A stretch of 64,000 bases of DNA from Candidatus Parcubacteria bacterium (GTDB lineage: Bacteria; Patescibacteria; Paceibacteria; UBA6257; HR35). How positions within the stretch are numbered: the first letter of the stretch is position 1; every line of letters begins with the position of its first letter. Made by a program: the position numbers and the translations under genes. Where the stretch lies: positions 492,584-556,583 of the forward strand of contig BPJI01000001.1 of the NCBI GenBank assembly GCA_026004535.1. Reading direction: 5' to 3'. The notes below the pieces were generated by a model, which saw nothing but the letters and a program-made list of their open reading frames with translations, was not told where the DNA came from and searched no databases. Positions 52,721-60,925 of this stretch are shown piece after piece.

Positions 52721-54013
52721 TTAATATTGCCTCAATGGCAAAGTTTCCCTAATTCGACACTCTCCTTTATAAGATATATCTACTCCAGCAGCTTTTGCCA
52801 TACATTCATTGGAATAAGTTTTGCCATCAGTGCCGCAAACAGGATTCCATTCTTGGGTGCAAAAAATTGACTCTCTTTCTTGTTTTTCAAGAGGGATTGG
52901 TTCTGTTTGGGTTGCTGGTTTTGCCTTAAGTAAATCTTCATCACTCGGAATAGAGGTTGATCTTATTGGAGGAGTTTTTCTCAAGGGAGTTCTAGGTTCT
53001 GTGGGTTCAGTATATGTCGGTACAGGTAATGTTCTTAATGGAATTTCAATTGGTTCTGTTTGAGTTACTGTTTTTGCTTCTTGAAGTTTTGTTTTTAGTT
53101 CTTTGATTGCTTCAATTTTTATTTCTGAATCAACAATAATTGGTCTTTGAGAAACTGGTAATGGTGTTTTTGTTTTTTCTTCTAATTCTTTAATTACTTT
53201 TCCGATTGCTTGCTTTTCTACTGGTACTCCGTTAATCTCATACCAATTTTCTGAAGATTTAGCAGCTTGCCAATTTTGAGCGCTTTGAATTTTTCCTTCT
53301 TCAATCAATCTCTTTTCAATATTTTCTTTTGCTGTTTCAATTCCTTTTTTAGCTTCTTCTGGTAGTTTTTCTTCAATTCTAGTTAAAACTTCTAAGGCTT
53401 TTAGTTCTTTTATTCCTTCTTCATAAGGTAAATTATTTAAAGCATTCTCGATTCCTGCTTGAGCTGCTCTCCAAGATTTATCAACTTGATTAGCAGTTAC
53501 AGCATCAGAAGCTTGTCTTGCTGGAATAATGTCATCTATTATAAGTTTGTCACGCTCTTTAGCGATCAATTCATCAAATAAGATTAAGTGACGAGTGTTT
53601 CTTTCAGTAATTTTAGTAATTAATTCTTCAACCTTTGGATTAACTTCTAAATTTTTAATTCTATTTGCCAATCTTTCTTGTGATTTAACGTAATTTTGAA
53701 CTGCTTTTTGTAAAGCTTCTTTGCTTTTTGATGTTTCATATACTTTAACTAATTCAACTAATTTTTCATCAGCAATTTGTGATTCTAAATCTACTTTTTT
53801 AACTGGATCAAAAGTAAAGAAAAGCTTAATACCTCGCCACCATTCTTTAGCAAAATAAAATGGACTAGTGGGAAGGAGACCTACTTTATTAGTATAGCCA
53901 GTTGCCGATCCACCTGATACTAATCGTTGCGATATATTTTCCTGTTCCTGCGCCCAAACAATTTGACTTAAAATTAATATTCCTAAAATTAGAAAAATTG
54001 ATATTTTCTTCAT
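52721..54013 (-). CDS. Secreted DUF5667 protein with C-terminal Kazal domain
   Basis: The 430-residue protein starts with a signal peptide (residues 1-21, ending VWAQ). A DUF5667 domain (about 40-210) follows with LPTSPFYFAKEWWRGIKLFF and helical Glu/Lys-rich sequence, then a Thr/Pro-rich linker (about 270-375). A Kazal domain at the end reads CTQEWNPVCGTDGKTYSNEC. Kazal domains inhibit serine proteases. It starts the minus-strand operon leading to bcp, uvsE and phr. Confidence 0.85.
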   Translation of the reverse strand: MKKISIFLILGILILSQIVWAQEQENISQRLVSGGSATGYTNKVGLLPTSPFYFAKEWWRGIKLFFTFDPVKKVDLESQIADEKLVELVKVYETSKSKEALQKAVQNYVKSQERLANRIKNLEVNPKVEELITKITERNTRHLILFDELIAKERDKLIIDDIIPARQASDAVTANQVDKSWRAAQAGIENALNNLPYEEGIKELKALEVLTRIEEKLPEEAKKGIETAKENIEKRLIEEGKIQSAQNWQAAKSSENWYEINGVPVEKQAIGKVIKELEEKTKTPLPVSQRPIIVDSEIKIEAIKELKTKLQEAKTVTQTEPIEIPLRTLPVPTYTEPTEPRTPLRKTPPIRSTSIPSDEDLLKAKPATQTEPIPLEKQERESIFCTQEWNPVCGTDGKTYSNECMAKAAGVDISYKGECRIRETLPLRQY

Positions 54014-54118
54014 ATTTTTTTATAGTTGATTTTTTTTAAATTCTCGATTATTTAATTAATTTAATTATACTATATAATTATTTTATAAAAATATAATAAT
54101 TTTATAAATGTCAAGTTT

Positions 54119-55513
54119 TTAAAATTTTTCTAATAGTCTATTAAGAGCCATCAATAGCGCTGAATTTCTCAATGATATTTCATATTTTTGAGATAACTCC
54201 CAAACTTTATCAAAAGTTTTGCTTAAATATTCTTCTAATTTTTGAAAAGTTTCTTCTCTGCTCCATTTTCTATTTTCCATATTTTGTAACATTTCAAAAT
54301 AAGAAACAATAACTCCTCCAGCATTAGCTAAAATATCAGGAACAACAATTAATCCTTTCTGATTTAATATTTCATCTGCTTCTTCAGTTATTGGATTATT
54401 TGCCATCTCCAAAATTATCTTTGCTTTTATTTTATGAGCATTATCTTTAGTTATTACATTTTCCAAAGCAGCCGGAATTAAAATATCAACATCAAGTTCT
54501 AAAAGCTCTTCATTAGTTAAATCTTTGCCTATAATTCCTTTTTCTTTTTTATATTCCATCACTAATTCTGGATTAAAACCTTTTTCGCTATAAATTCCTC
54601 CTTTACTATCAGAAAGAGCAACGATTTTATAATCATTTTGATATAAGAAATTTGCAAGATTATAACCAACATTACCAAATCCCTGGATAGCAACAGTCAA
54701 TTCTTTTTTATTCAAATTTAGTTTTTCTACTAATTTATTTAAAACAATTTCTCCACCTTTGCCTGTTGCTTCTTCCCTCCCTTCAATTCCTCCATTTTCA
54801 ATAGATTTTCCAGTAAAAGTTGCTTTTAAAAGATGAATTTTTTGTATGTTACCCGGATATCTAGCGGATAAATCGGATAAATTACCCGGATGATTACCGG
54901 ATGTATTACCCGGATAATCACCAGATAGATTGCCCGGATGATTACCGGATTTATCCGGTTTTAATCCGGGTATATTATCCGGTGTAAATCCGGGTAGATT
55001 TTGATACGTCGCATGTCGTAAATATTCATCCACCATCCAATCCATAATTTTAGAATTAGTATTTACATCAGGAGCAGGAATGTCTTTATCTGGCCCAATA
55101 AAATCATAAATTTTTCTTACATATTCTCTTGAAAGTTCTTCTAATTCTGTTTCAGATAAATTTTTGGGATCAACTTTAATTCCTCCTTTAGCACCACCCA
55201 ATGGCAAACCAACTAATGAACACTTTAAAGTCATAAGTAAAGCCAAGGTTTTAATTTCATTTTCATCAACTTCGGGAAAATATCTAATTCCTCCTTTATA
55301 TGGTCCTAAAAAATTATTATGCTGAACTCGATAACCTTCAAAGATCTCTATTTCATCATTATCTCTTTTTAAAGGAATAAAAACTTTAATAATTCTTTGA
55401 GGAAAACTTAAAACTTTTAAAAATTCTTCAATTTTTCTTTTATCGTATTCAATTTTGATTAACAAATCAGACAATTTTCGTATTTTTGCTAATGTATTTT
55501 CATAAATATTCAT
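54119..55513 (-). CDS. gdhA: Glutamate dehydrogenase with repeat-rich insertion
   Basis: The 464-residue protein has GDH marks: GGAKGGIKVDP with the catalytic Lys near residue 105, PAPDVNTNSKIMDWMVDEY near 150, GREEATGKGG near 247, and VAIQGFGNVGYNLA for the dinucleotide near 270. Between DEY and the FTGKSI segment there is an extra stretch of about 57 residues (about 168-225) made of PGN/SG/HPG words, not part of the family. It interconverts glutamate and 2-oxoglutarate. It is divergent from the flavin reductase (53-base gap). The insertion keeps the frame, so the enzyme may still fold. Confidence 0.9.
   Translation of the reverse strand: MNIYENTLAKIRKLSDLLIKIEYDKRKIEEFLKVLSFPQRIIKVFIPLKRDNDEIEIFEGYRVQHNNFLGPYKGGIRYFPEVDENEIKTLALLMTLKCSLVGLPLGGAKGGIKVDPKNLSETELEELSREYVRKIYDFIGPDKDIPAPDVNTNSKIMDWMVDEYLRHATYQNLPGFTPDNIPGLKPDKSGNHPGNLSGDYPGNTSGNHPGNLSDLSARYPGNIQKIHLLKATFTGKSIENGGIEGREEATGKGGEIVLNKLVEKLNLNKKELTVAIQGFGNVGYNLANFLYQNDYKIVALSDSKGGIYSEKGFNPELVMEYKKEKGIIGKDLTNEELLELDVDILIPAALENVITKDNAHKIKAKIILEMANNPITEEADEILNQKGLIVVPDILANAGGVIVSYFEMLQNMENRKWSREETFQKLEEYLSKTFDKVWELSQKYEISLRNSALLMALNRLLEKF
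54842..55010. repeat. Repetitive CCGGAT block inserted in frame in gdhA
   Basis: About 170 bases made of spaced words ACCCGGAT, ACCGGAT and ATCCGGT, some inverted, contrast sharply with the AT-rich gene. Encoded peptides include SGNHPGNLSG and YPGNTSG. The words occur on both strands, so the block is partly palindromic. Confidence 0.85.
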
Positions 55514-55566
55514 TGTGGATTTTTTTAAATTTAGACTTATATTATTTTATAATTAAAAGCAATAAA

Positions 55567-56280
55567 ATGAAAGTTAAACTTTTATCAAAAAGAGAAATTG
55601 CTGAGGGAACAATGGAATTTTGTTTTGAAAAACCTGAGGGTTTAAATTTTAAAGCAGGTCAGCATTTTATCTTAACTTTAATCAACCCACCAGAAACTGA
55701 TGAAAAAGGAAATGAAAGAGTATTTTCAGTTGTCTCCAGTCCTGATGAAAATAAAATTTGCTTTGCTACCAGAATGAGAGATTCTGCTTTTAAAAGAGTA
55801 TTGAAAAATTTATCTGAAGGAAGCGAAATTGAACTTGATGGACCTTATGGTCAAATGGTTTTGCCAAAAGATACTAATAAAACTCTTGTTTTTATTGCTG
55901 GTGGTATTGGTATCACTCCATTTATAAGTATGATTCGCTATGCTGTCAAAAATAATTTGCATTACAAAATTTATCTTTTTTATTCCAATCGTCGTCCCGA
56001 AGATACTGCTTATTTAGACGAACTTTTAGAATATGACAAACAAGGAAAAATAAAATTAATTGCCACAATGACGCAAATGGAAAATTCTTCCAAACCATGG
56101 AGCGGAGAAAGAGTTTATATTAATGAAGAAATGATTAAAAAATATTTGGGCGAAGAAATTGGAAACACAACTTTCTATGTTGCTGGACCTCCGCAAATGT
56201 CTCAAGCAATGTATGAACTTTTAAACAATATGGGAGTTAATGAAGAAAAAATCAAAGGCGAAGATTTCAGTGGCTACTAA
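55567..56280 (+). CDS. FAD/NAD(P)-binding flavin reductase (FNR family)
   Basis: The start is set at 55567 (MKVKLLSKREIAEGTMEF) because this is where family similarity begins; 27 extra upstream codons would run into the gdhA promoter. The 237 residues show the FAD-binding ERVFSVVSSPDE, the GxGxxP-like IAGGIGITPFISMIR and the NAD-binding end FYVAGPPQM. It transfers electrons from NAD(P)H to an acceptor that is not evident. It is divergent from gdhA. Confidence 0.9.
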   Translation: MKVKLLSKREIAEGTMEFCFEKPEGLNFKAGQHFILTLINPPETDEKGNERVFSVVSSPDENKICFATRMRDSAFKRVLKNLSEGSEIELDGPYGQMVLPKDTNKTLVFIAGGIGITPFISMIRYAVKNNLHYKIYLFYSNRRPEDTAYLDELLEYDKQGKIKLIATMTQMENSSKPWSGERVYINEEMIKKYLGEEIGNTTFYVAGPPQMSQAMYELLNNMGVNEEKIKGEDFSGY

Positions 56281-56304
56281 AAATAAACCTCCAATAAAAC
56301 TTAA

Positions 56305-56398
56305 ATACAAAACATTCTAACAGGGGCCCATTCTGAAAGAATGGGAGGATGTGGAGGGAAGGTTGTAGTCTATAGAATGTTAGAATATTGTTTTGTAT
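56305..56398. repeat. Palindromic repeat, copy F (long form, inverted orientation)
   Basis: This copy is in the opposite orientation to D and G. Its arms ATACAAAACATTCTAACA and TGTTAGAATATTGTTTTGTAT-like ends enclose a perfect 8-base hairpin CCCATTCT-GAA-AGAATGGG followed by GAGGATGTGGAGGGAAGG. It lies between converging genes and could end transcription of both. Confidence 0.88.
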
Positions 56399-56416
56399 AA
56401 AATTGACAATTTTTAT

Positions 56417-57433
56417 TTATCTGAGGGTTGGGGTGCAAATATTATTAACACATTTTATTATGAATTGGCCGGCAATTCCTGAACAAAAATCTGGACATTG
56501 TTTTGAAGTATCAATAAAATTTTTATTCCCAAAAGCACATTTCTTTGTTTCTTTATCTACGCCACAAGCACAATCAGCATCAGATTGACAAAAAAGTTTC
56601 GAAACTTCAGAAGATGGAAGCTGAGGTATGCCAAGTGAACCTCCTGGTAATCCTGGTATTCCTGATTCACAAGCTTTTAAATCTTCATCAGTAAAATTTG
56701 GTAAGCCTCCATCCATACCAAAATTAGTTAAAGTAATTGAACGAGAAACACCAGATAGAGTCTCTTTATTTAAGACTAAATAAGTTGGAACCTGAGGAGA
56801 AAGCCAAAGTTCGCGAGTACCAAAACCACCTTCTGGTATTTTAAATTTATAAACTTTAATTTGCTTTCCAGACTCTAAAGTTATTTCTTCTTCGCCAACA
56901 AATTGCCACATTGATAAATCAACTTTGTATTCAGATTCAATGCTTTTTCTATCAAAATATTCTGGTACTTCTTCATAACCTGAAATTTTTTGATTCATAC
57001 ATAAAGTTGGACCACGTTTTGGTTTTATTAAATAATAATTTTCCTGACCTTCTCTATTAAAAACCATAGCAAATATATAACCTTCAAAAGGCGAGCCTTC
57101 CTTACCGTCAATTTCAACTCCTTGATATTCTTTACCTTTAATTAAGGGGGAAATAAGTTTAACTAAAATTTTTCCTACTATCTCTTCTTTGTCACCTCCT
57201 CGGAATTTCCATCCATATCCTTCCATTTTATATTCTGCCCAAGCTTCTCTTTTAAAACCTAAACCTTTAATCTTATAAACATTCTCCGTTGTTTCTATTT
57301 TTTGTGGAGCTTGATAACTTTCTGTAACTTGATAATTAGTTTTTTCTGGCTGCTTTTTAAAGAAAACAAAATACGATCCAATAACTAAAACCAAAACTAT
57401 TGCCAAAGCTAAAACAATAAAATTTTTATTCAT
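56417..57433 (-). CDS. Membrane-anchored secreted protein with Cys-rich end
   Basis: The 338-residue protein has a signal anchor (residues 5-25), a soluble beta-rich region and a C-terminal Gly/Pro linker (IPGLPGGSLGIPQLP). The last 65 residues hold nine cysteines (CQSDADCACGVDKETKKCAFG, in parts), which resemble small disulfide-bonded modules. I do not recognise the main domain. It is a single gene whose stop lies 18 bases from repeat copy F. Confidence 0.6.
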   Translation of the reverse strand: MNKNFIVLALAIVLVLVIGSYFVFFKKQPEKTNYQVTESYQAPQKIETTENVYKIKGLGFKREAWAEYKMEGYGWKFRGGDKEEIVGKILVKLISPLIKGKEYQGVEIDGKEGSPFEGYIFAMVFNREGQENYYLIKPKRGPTLCMNQKISGYEEVPEYFDRKSIESEYKVDLSMWQFVGEEEITLESGKQIKVYKFKIPEGGFGTRELWLSPQVPTYLVLNKETLSGVSRSITLTNFGMDGGLPNFTDEDLKACESGIPGLPGGSLGIPQLPSSEVSKLFCQSDADCACGVDKETKKCAFGNKNFIDTSKQCPDFCSGIAGQFIIKCVNNICTPTLR

Positions 57434-57521
57434 TTTTTAAAAATTAAATAATTTTAACTTCTCGATCTTTTATTTAAATTATAATATAAATTATTGGATC
57501 GTAAAAGAAAATGGACTTAAA

Positions 57522-57835
57522 ATGAATTGCCTTGTATATCCCAATCCTACATTAGTTCGATGGAAACCGGAATCAAAAAAAATCTAAAAAATAAAAACCA
57601 TTTATATTATTTAATAAAATTTAGAAAGCAAATAGTAGGATTGGTTCATTTATTTCTAAAAAAATCTTCTGCTGATTTATTTTTGATTTATATTTTGCCA
57701 GAATTTAGAAAACAAGGTTTTGGAACTTCGGTTTTAAAGAAAATTTTTAAGAAGTTAAAAAACAAAAACATTAAAAAGTTGAAAATTGAAATTTATAAAA
57801 ATAACAAAGCATCAAAAAATTCTTTACTAAATTAG
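57522..57835 (+). pseudogene. GNAT acetyltransferase, probably frameshifted at A8
   Basis: A start at 57522 gives MNCLVYPNPTLVRWKPESKK and stops after 21 codons. Past the A8 run at 57575-57582 another frame continues with HLYYLIKFRKQIVGLVHLF and LPEFRKQGFGTSVLK, the acetyl-CoA-binding QGFG motif of GNAT enzymes. The C-terminal end stops at NNKASKNSLLN, before the usual last strand. The gene is likely damaged, or the A8 run miscounted. Confidence 0.6.
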
Positions 57836-58029
57836 TAGCCGAGCTTTATAGTTATATTTATTATCTCAAACTTTAATTTTCTCTTTTTAAAAAGCATATA
57901 AAATATTTATATTTGATACTATCTATATAAATTTATTAAATTAAAAAACTTTTAACTATTTTCTAAATTTCTTAAGAAATTGAGAAAATAATCATTCAAT
58001 TTTTTATTTAGAAATAAAAAGGTGCATAT

Positions 58030-58104
58030 AAGACGCTATAGCGTTTAGAATATACCTTTGATAATCTAACCGTTTAAAACGCTATAGCATCTTAAACGGT
58101 TAAA
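58030..58104. repeat. Two linked palindromes sharing the core ACGCTATAGC
   Basis: The first palindrome (about 58021-58058) is GACGCTATAGCGTTT with weaker outer pairing of GGTGCATAT and ATATACC. The second pairs AACCGTTTAA with TTAAACGGTT around ACGCTATAGC. It overlaps the NERD gene's stop at 58100. The preceding stretch 57836-58029 has no gene that I can see. Confidence 0.75.
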
Positions 58105-58909
58105 TGAATTTTGTAATGTTTTGAGGAGTGATTATCTGGATTTTTGATTTATCTATTTTTAAAGCTTCTAAAATTTTGGTTTCTAATTCTAAAGAGTAAT
58201 CCCGAATTTCATCCATTTTAAAAAGATTTGAAGGAAACCTTTTGTAATGTGATTTATCTAAAATAAAAATTGGATAATTAGAAGGATAACTTTCGATTTC
58301 TCCATTTATGAAAACTAGATTGGGATAAACTGGTAAATGAATATTGGAATCCTTTAAAATTTTTTCAATAATTCCTTTTTGATTTAAAAGTTGTGTCAAT
58401 GGATTATATTCGAGATTCAATAATTCATAGTGTGGTTTTAATATATTTTTATGCCATTTCTTTTTAAAAATTTCGTTGGTTGAACAAATTCTAAAAACAC
58501 CATTATAATTTTTTATCTCAAAAATAAAAATTCCTTTAGGACCAACAATTAAAAAATCAATATCTCCTGATCTTGTTTCTGGCACTTCATAATTTTGAAT
58601 AACAATATAATCATCACCAATACTTTTTAATACATTAAAAAATTCATCCTCACCTTCAATGCCTTTCCCTGCTATATCTCTTCGATATAAAAAGTAATCT
58701 AATTTTGGTCCCCAGAATCGGAATAATATAATTGCCAAAAATAAGACCATTAAAAAAGTTAAAAAACTTTTTAATTTAATCGATAAATATAATCCTATAA
58801 AAATAACTATTGATAAAAAAGCCAAAACTATAAAACCTTTAACAAATTTACTATGAAAATACTCTTCTTTCCTTTCTGCATACGACTCCTTAAATTTTAT
58901 ATATCGCAT
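58100..58909 (-). CDS. Membrane protein with NERD (nuclease-related) domain
   Basis: The 269-residue protein has two membrane helices (about 27-47 and 50-68). A NERD domain follows: GIEGEDEFFNVLKSIGDDYI, VPETRSGDIDFLIVGPKGIF (D-x-D) and FEIKNYNGVF (the E-x-K of the nuclease-like core). NERD proteins are thought to handle nucleic acid; the role is unsettled. Its upstream region contains the shared leader of repeat copy G. Confidence 0.85.
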   Translation of the reverse strand: MRYIKFKESYAERKEEYFHSKFVKGFIVLAFLSIVIFIGLYLSIKLKSFLTFLMVLFLAIILFRFWGPKLDYFLYRRDIAGKGIEGEDEFFNVLKSIGDDYIVIQNYEVPETRSGDIDFLIVGPKGIFIFEIKNYNGVFRICSTNEIFKKKWHKNILKPHYELLNLEYNPLTQLLNQKGIIEKILKDSNIHLPVYPNLVFINGEIESYPSNYPIFILDKSHYKRFPSNLFKMDEIRDYSLELETKILEALKIDKSKIQIITPQNITKFI

Positions 58910-59022
58910 TATAATTCTGAGGCTTTTAATTAATTAAATTTTAATAATTCTTTGAAAATAAATATAATCCTATGTTTTCAAAATTATTCTATCTCTATCA
59001 CCTTATCGATATCTCTTTTTTA

Positions 59023-59116
59023 ATACAAAACAATACTCTCACATTCTACAGACCACAACCCACCCTCCACATCCTCCTATTCTTTCAGAATGGGCCCCTG
59101 TTAGAATATTTTGTAT
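59023..59116. repeat. Palindromic repeat, copy G (long form)
   Basis: Same long structure as D and F: ACCACAACCCACCCTCC, ACATCCTCC, an inner hairpin TATTCT-TTC-AGAATG, then CCCCTGTTAGAATATT. The bases before it (58912-59022) match the leaders of copies B and C. Confidence 0.88.
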
Positions 59117-59209
59117 TTAGCAAAATTAACTTTTCAAAACTTCTAATAAAATAACTCCGTTGTTTATTTTGTTATCTTTAATAGATAATGTCTTATAATA
59201 AACATTCAA

Positions 59210-59314
59210 ATGAAAAAGATAAAAAATATTCAAAAAAACAATTACTTTACTTTTTCAGCCAAAGACATTGACCATAATAACGCGGTGGTTTTAAAAGAAG
59301 TAATAGAGAAATAA
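59210..59314 (+). CDS. Short ORF of 34 residues, uncertain
   Basis: ATG at 59210 to TAA at 59312 encodes MKKIKNIQKNNYFTFSAKDI and DHNNAVVLKEVIEK. The second half faintly recalls the C-terminal pattern of ribosomal protein S18, but cysteines and Arg are missing. It may be a decayed fragment or chance. The rest of 58910-59330 is repeat copy G and its leader. Confidence 0.25.
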   Translation: MKKIKNIQKNNYFTFSAKDIDHNNAVVLKEVIEK

Positions 59315-59330
59315 AATTTATTTAAAATTT

Positions 59331-59681
59331 TTACTCTAAAATCTTATCTATCTTAGCTGCTAAAATAAAATCATTTTTATGGAGTCCATTTATTGCATGA
59401 GTCCATAGTTCTATTTCAACTTTATTGTAGAAAATATGAATATCAGGATGATGTCCTTCTTCTTCAGCTATTTCTGCAACCTTATTTACAAACTTCATCG
59501 CTTCTTTAAAATTTTTAAATTCAAATTTCTTTCTTATTTTATGCGGTTCCCCTTTTTCTCTTATTAATTCCCAACCAGCAACTTCCTTTATATATTTTTC
59601 TTCCTCTTCATCACTCAACGCCGGAATACCTCCCTCACACGGTATACAATGTATTTTATGAAGCTCCATATGTTTATTCAA
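59331..59681 (-). CDS. Pterin-4a-carbinolamine dehydratase (PCD/DCoH)
   Basis: The 116-residue protein has the PCD active-site pattern EEEGHHPDIHIFYNKVEIEL (HHP-x-H) and WTHAINGLHKNDFILAAKID. In addition, its N-terminus has HCIPCEGG, a CxxC-like patch seen in some bacterial homologues. PCD recycles tetrahydrobiopterin or acts as a molybdopterin-related enzyme; no aromatic hydroxylase is nearby. Confidence 0.92.
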   Translation of the reverse strand: MNKHMELHKIHCIPCEGGIPALSDEEEEKYIKEVAGWELIREKGEPHKIRKKFEFKNFKEAMKFVNKVAEIAEEEGHHPDIHIFYNKVEIELWTHAINGLHKNDFILAAKIDKILE

Positions 59682-59721
59682 ACATATTATAGCGTAAAAT
59701 AGTTATTGTCAAGTTTTTAAT

Positions 59722-60041
59722 TTATTTTCTCAAAGAAAAAATAAGTAATATTAGTGAAATCAGAATTAAAAAACCTCTATAAAGAAAAGCATAAGTAAAA
59801 TCATTAAACGAACTTACTAAACTTAAATAAAAAACATTCTTGTTCACTACCAAAATTTTCTTTTTATTCATTCTTTCTGCGCTTTTTCGAACTATCAAAA
59901 AAAATATCCCAATTGCTAAAATTAAAAGACCAATATCGCGAATAGCTATATCATTAAAAATGCCACTGTATTGAAAATTTGCTACACCCCAAAAACAAAA
60001 AACATAAATCCTAAAACAAAAGAATAAATATTTAATTTCAT
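59722..60041 (-). pseudogene. Membrane protein, frameshifted at a G4 run
   Basis: ATG at 60041 begins MKLNIYSFVLGFMFFVFG, then a stop. Adding one base to the C4 run at 59987-59990 (G4 on the coding strand) gives a continuous frame through GVANFQYSGIFNDIAIRDIG to the end LILLIFSLRK at 59722. Three hydrophobic helices result, about 106 residues. The family is unknown. Confidence 0.55.
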
Positions 60042-60051
60042 TAATTAAATT

Positions 60052-60483
60052 TTACCAATTTTTGCAGCATTCAAGAAGTTTTTGAAGTATTGATTGGAGA
60101 TTTTGTTTTTTAGAAAGAATATAAATTAGACCAAAAATTATCCACAAAAATAAAAGAAGAGATAAAACATAAAAATTAATAATTTTCATTAAGAGAAAAT
60201 AACCAAAAGCAAATAGAGTTAAAATAAATGGTAGTTTAAAAATTCCAAGTTTTTCTTTTAAAAGATTAAAAATTCCCGAAACTGTTCCACCAATTAAAAG
60301 TGCTAAAATGATTTGATTTTTAAAATAACCTAAATAATATAATGTTAAAAACAGAATCCAAGTTAAAGAAACTGCTCCACAAACAGCACAGATATTTTTC
60401 TTAAAGATTGAATTAAAAAGCAAAACAAAAACAAAAATTATTGGAATTGAAAGAAAAATTATAAAAACTTCATCTATAAACAT
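60052..60483 (-). CDS. Four-to-five helix membrane protein with CxxC
   Basis: The start is set at MFIDEVFIIF (60483), keeping the overlap with the RelE gene small (14 bases). The 143 residues hold helices at about 4-22, 34-52, 57-78, 85-105 and 110-130, and a CAVCGAVS patch in the second helix. A C-terminal CC pair closes the protein. Family not recognised; cysteines may take part in redox or metal binding. Confidence 0.55.
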   Translation of the reverse strand: MFIDEVFIIFLSIPIIFVFVLLFNSIFKKNICAVCGAVSLTWILFLTLYYLGYFKNQIILALLIGGTVSGIFNLLKEKLGIFKLPFILTLFAFGYFLLMKIINFYVLSLLLFLWIIFGLIYILSKKQNLQSILQKLLECCKNW

Positions 60484-60736
60484 CTTTTCTATGTTTAATA
60501 ACATAAATAATTATTTTCTTATTTTCGTAATCTAATTTATACAAAACTCTATAATCTCCCAAGCGCAATTTAAAAAATCCGGAAAAATTCCCGGTTAATA
60601 GGGTTAATTTAATTTTTGTTAAATTATCCTTAAGCCAATAGATCTTCTTTAAAATTTTCTTTTGTAAGTTAGGTAGAAGTCTTAAAAGATCGTCTTTGGC
60701 GCTTGGAGTAAAATATACTTCGAAATTATTTCCCAT
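60470..60736 (-). CDS. RelE/ParE-type toxin
   Basis: The 88-residue protein has the RelE fold pattern: FTPSAKDDLLRLLPNLQKKI, then LTGNFSGFFKLRLGDYRVLY (Arg and Tyr of the active region), then IIIYVIKHRKDVY. RelE toxins cut mRNA on ribosomes. It overlaps the upstream small gene by 11 bases. Confidence 0.9.
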   Translation of the reverse strand: MGNNFEVYFTPSAKDDLLRLLPNLQKKILKKIYWLKDNLTKIKLTLLTGNFSGFFKLRLGDYRVLYKLDYENKKIIIYVIKHRKDVYR

Positions 60737-60917
60737 AAACGAATTTTCTAATTTCTTCTAAAGGAATAAGTTTTTTGGGTTTCTTTTTAAGTTTTCTAAC
60801 AATCTCTGGCTTTAACTTCAATCCAAAATCAGGATCATTAAAAATTTCTCTTAATATTTCAATAACCAAAATTTTAGTTCTTAATTTTTCAGTATTTATA
60901 TTTTTTGTTGATACCAT
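60726..60917 (-). CDS. Antitoxin partner of the RelE-like toxin
   Basis: The 63-residue protein begins MVSTKNINTEKLRTKILVIE and ends LIPLEEIRKFVYGK, a helix-rich protein in the position of an antitoxin. Its C-terminus (PKKLIPLEEI) resembles the neutralising tail of RelB-like proteins; the N-terminus would hold the DNA-binding part. Named by linkage. Confidence 0.75.
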   Translation of the reverse strand: MVSTKNINTEKLRTKILVIEILREIFNDPDFGLKLKPEIVRKLKKKPKKLIPLEEIRKFVYGK

Positions 60918-60925
60918 TATTTTTA

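Noticed and set aside
54842..55010. Spaced repeats that might be a CRISPR array.
   Set aside because: The words are 6-8 bases with irregular spacing inside an open reading frame, and there are no cas genes.
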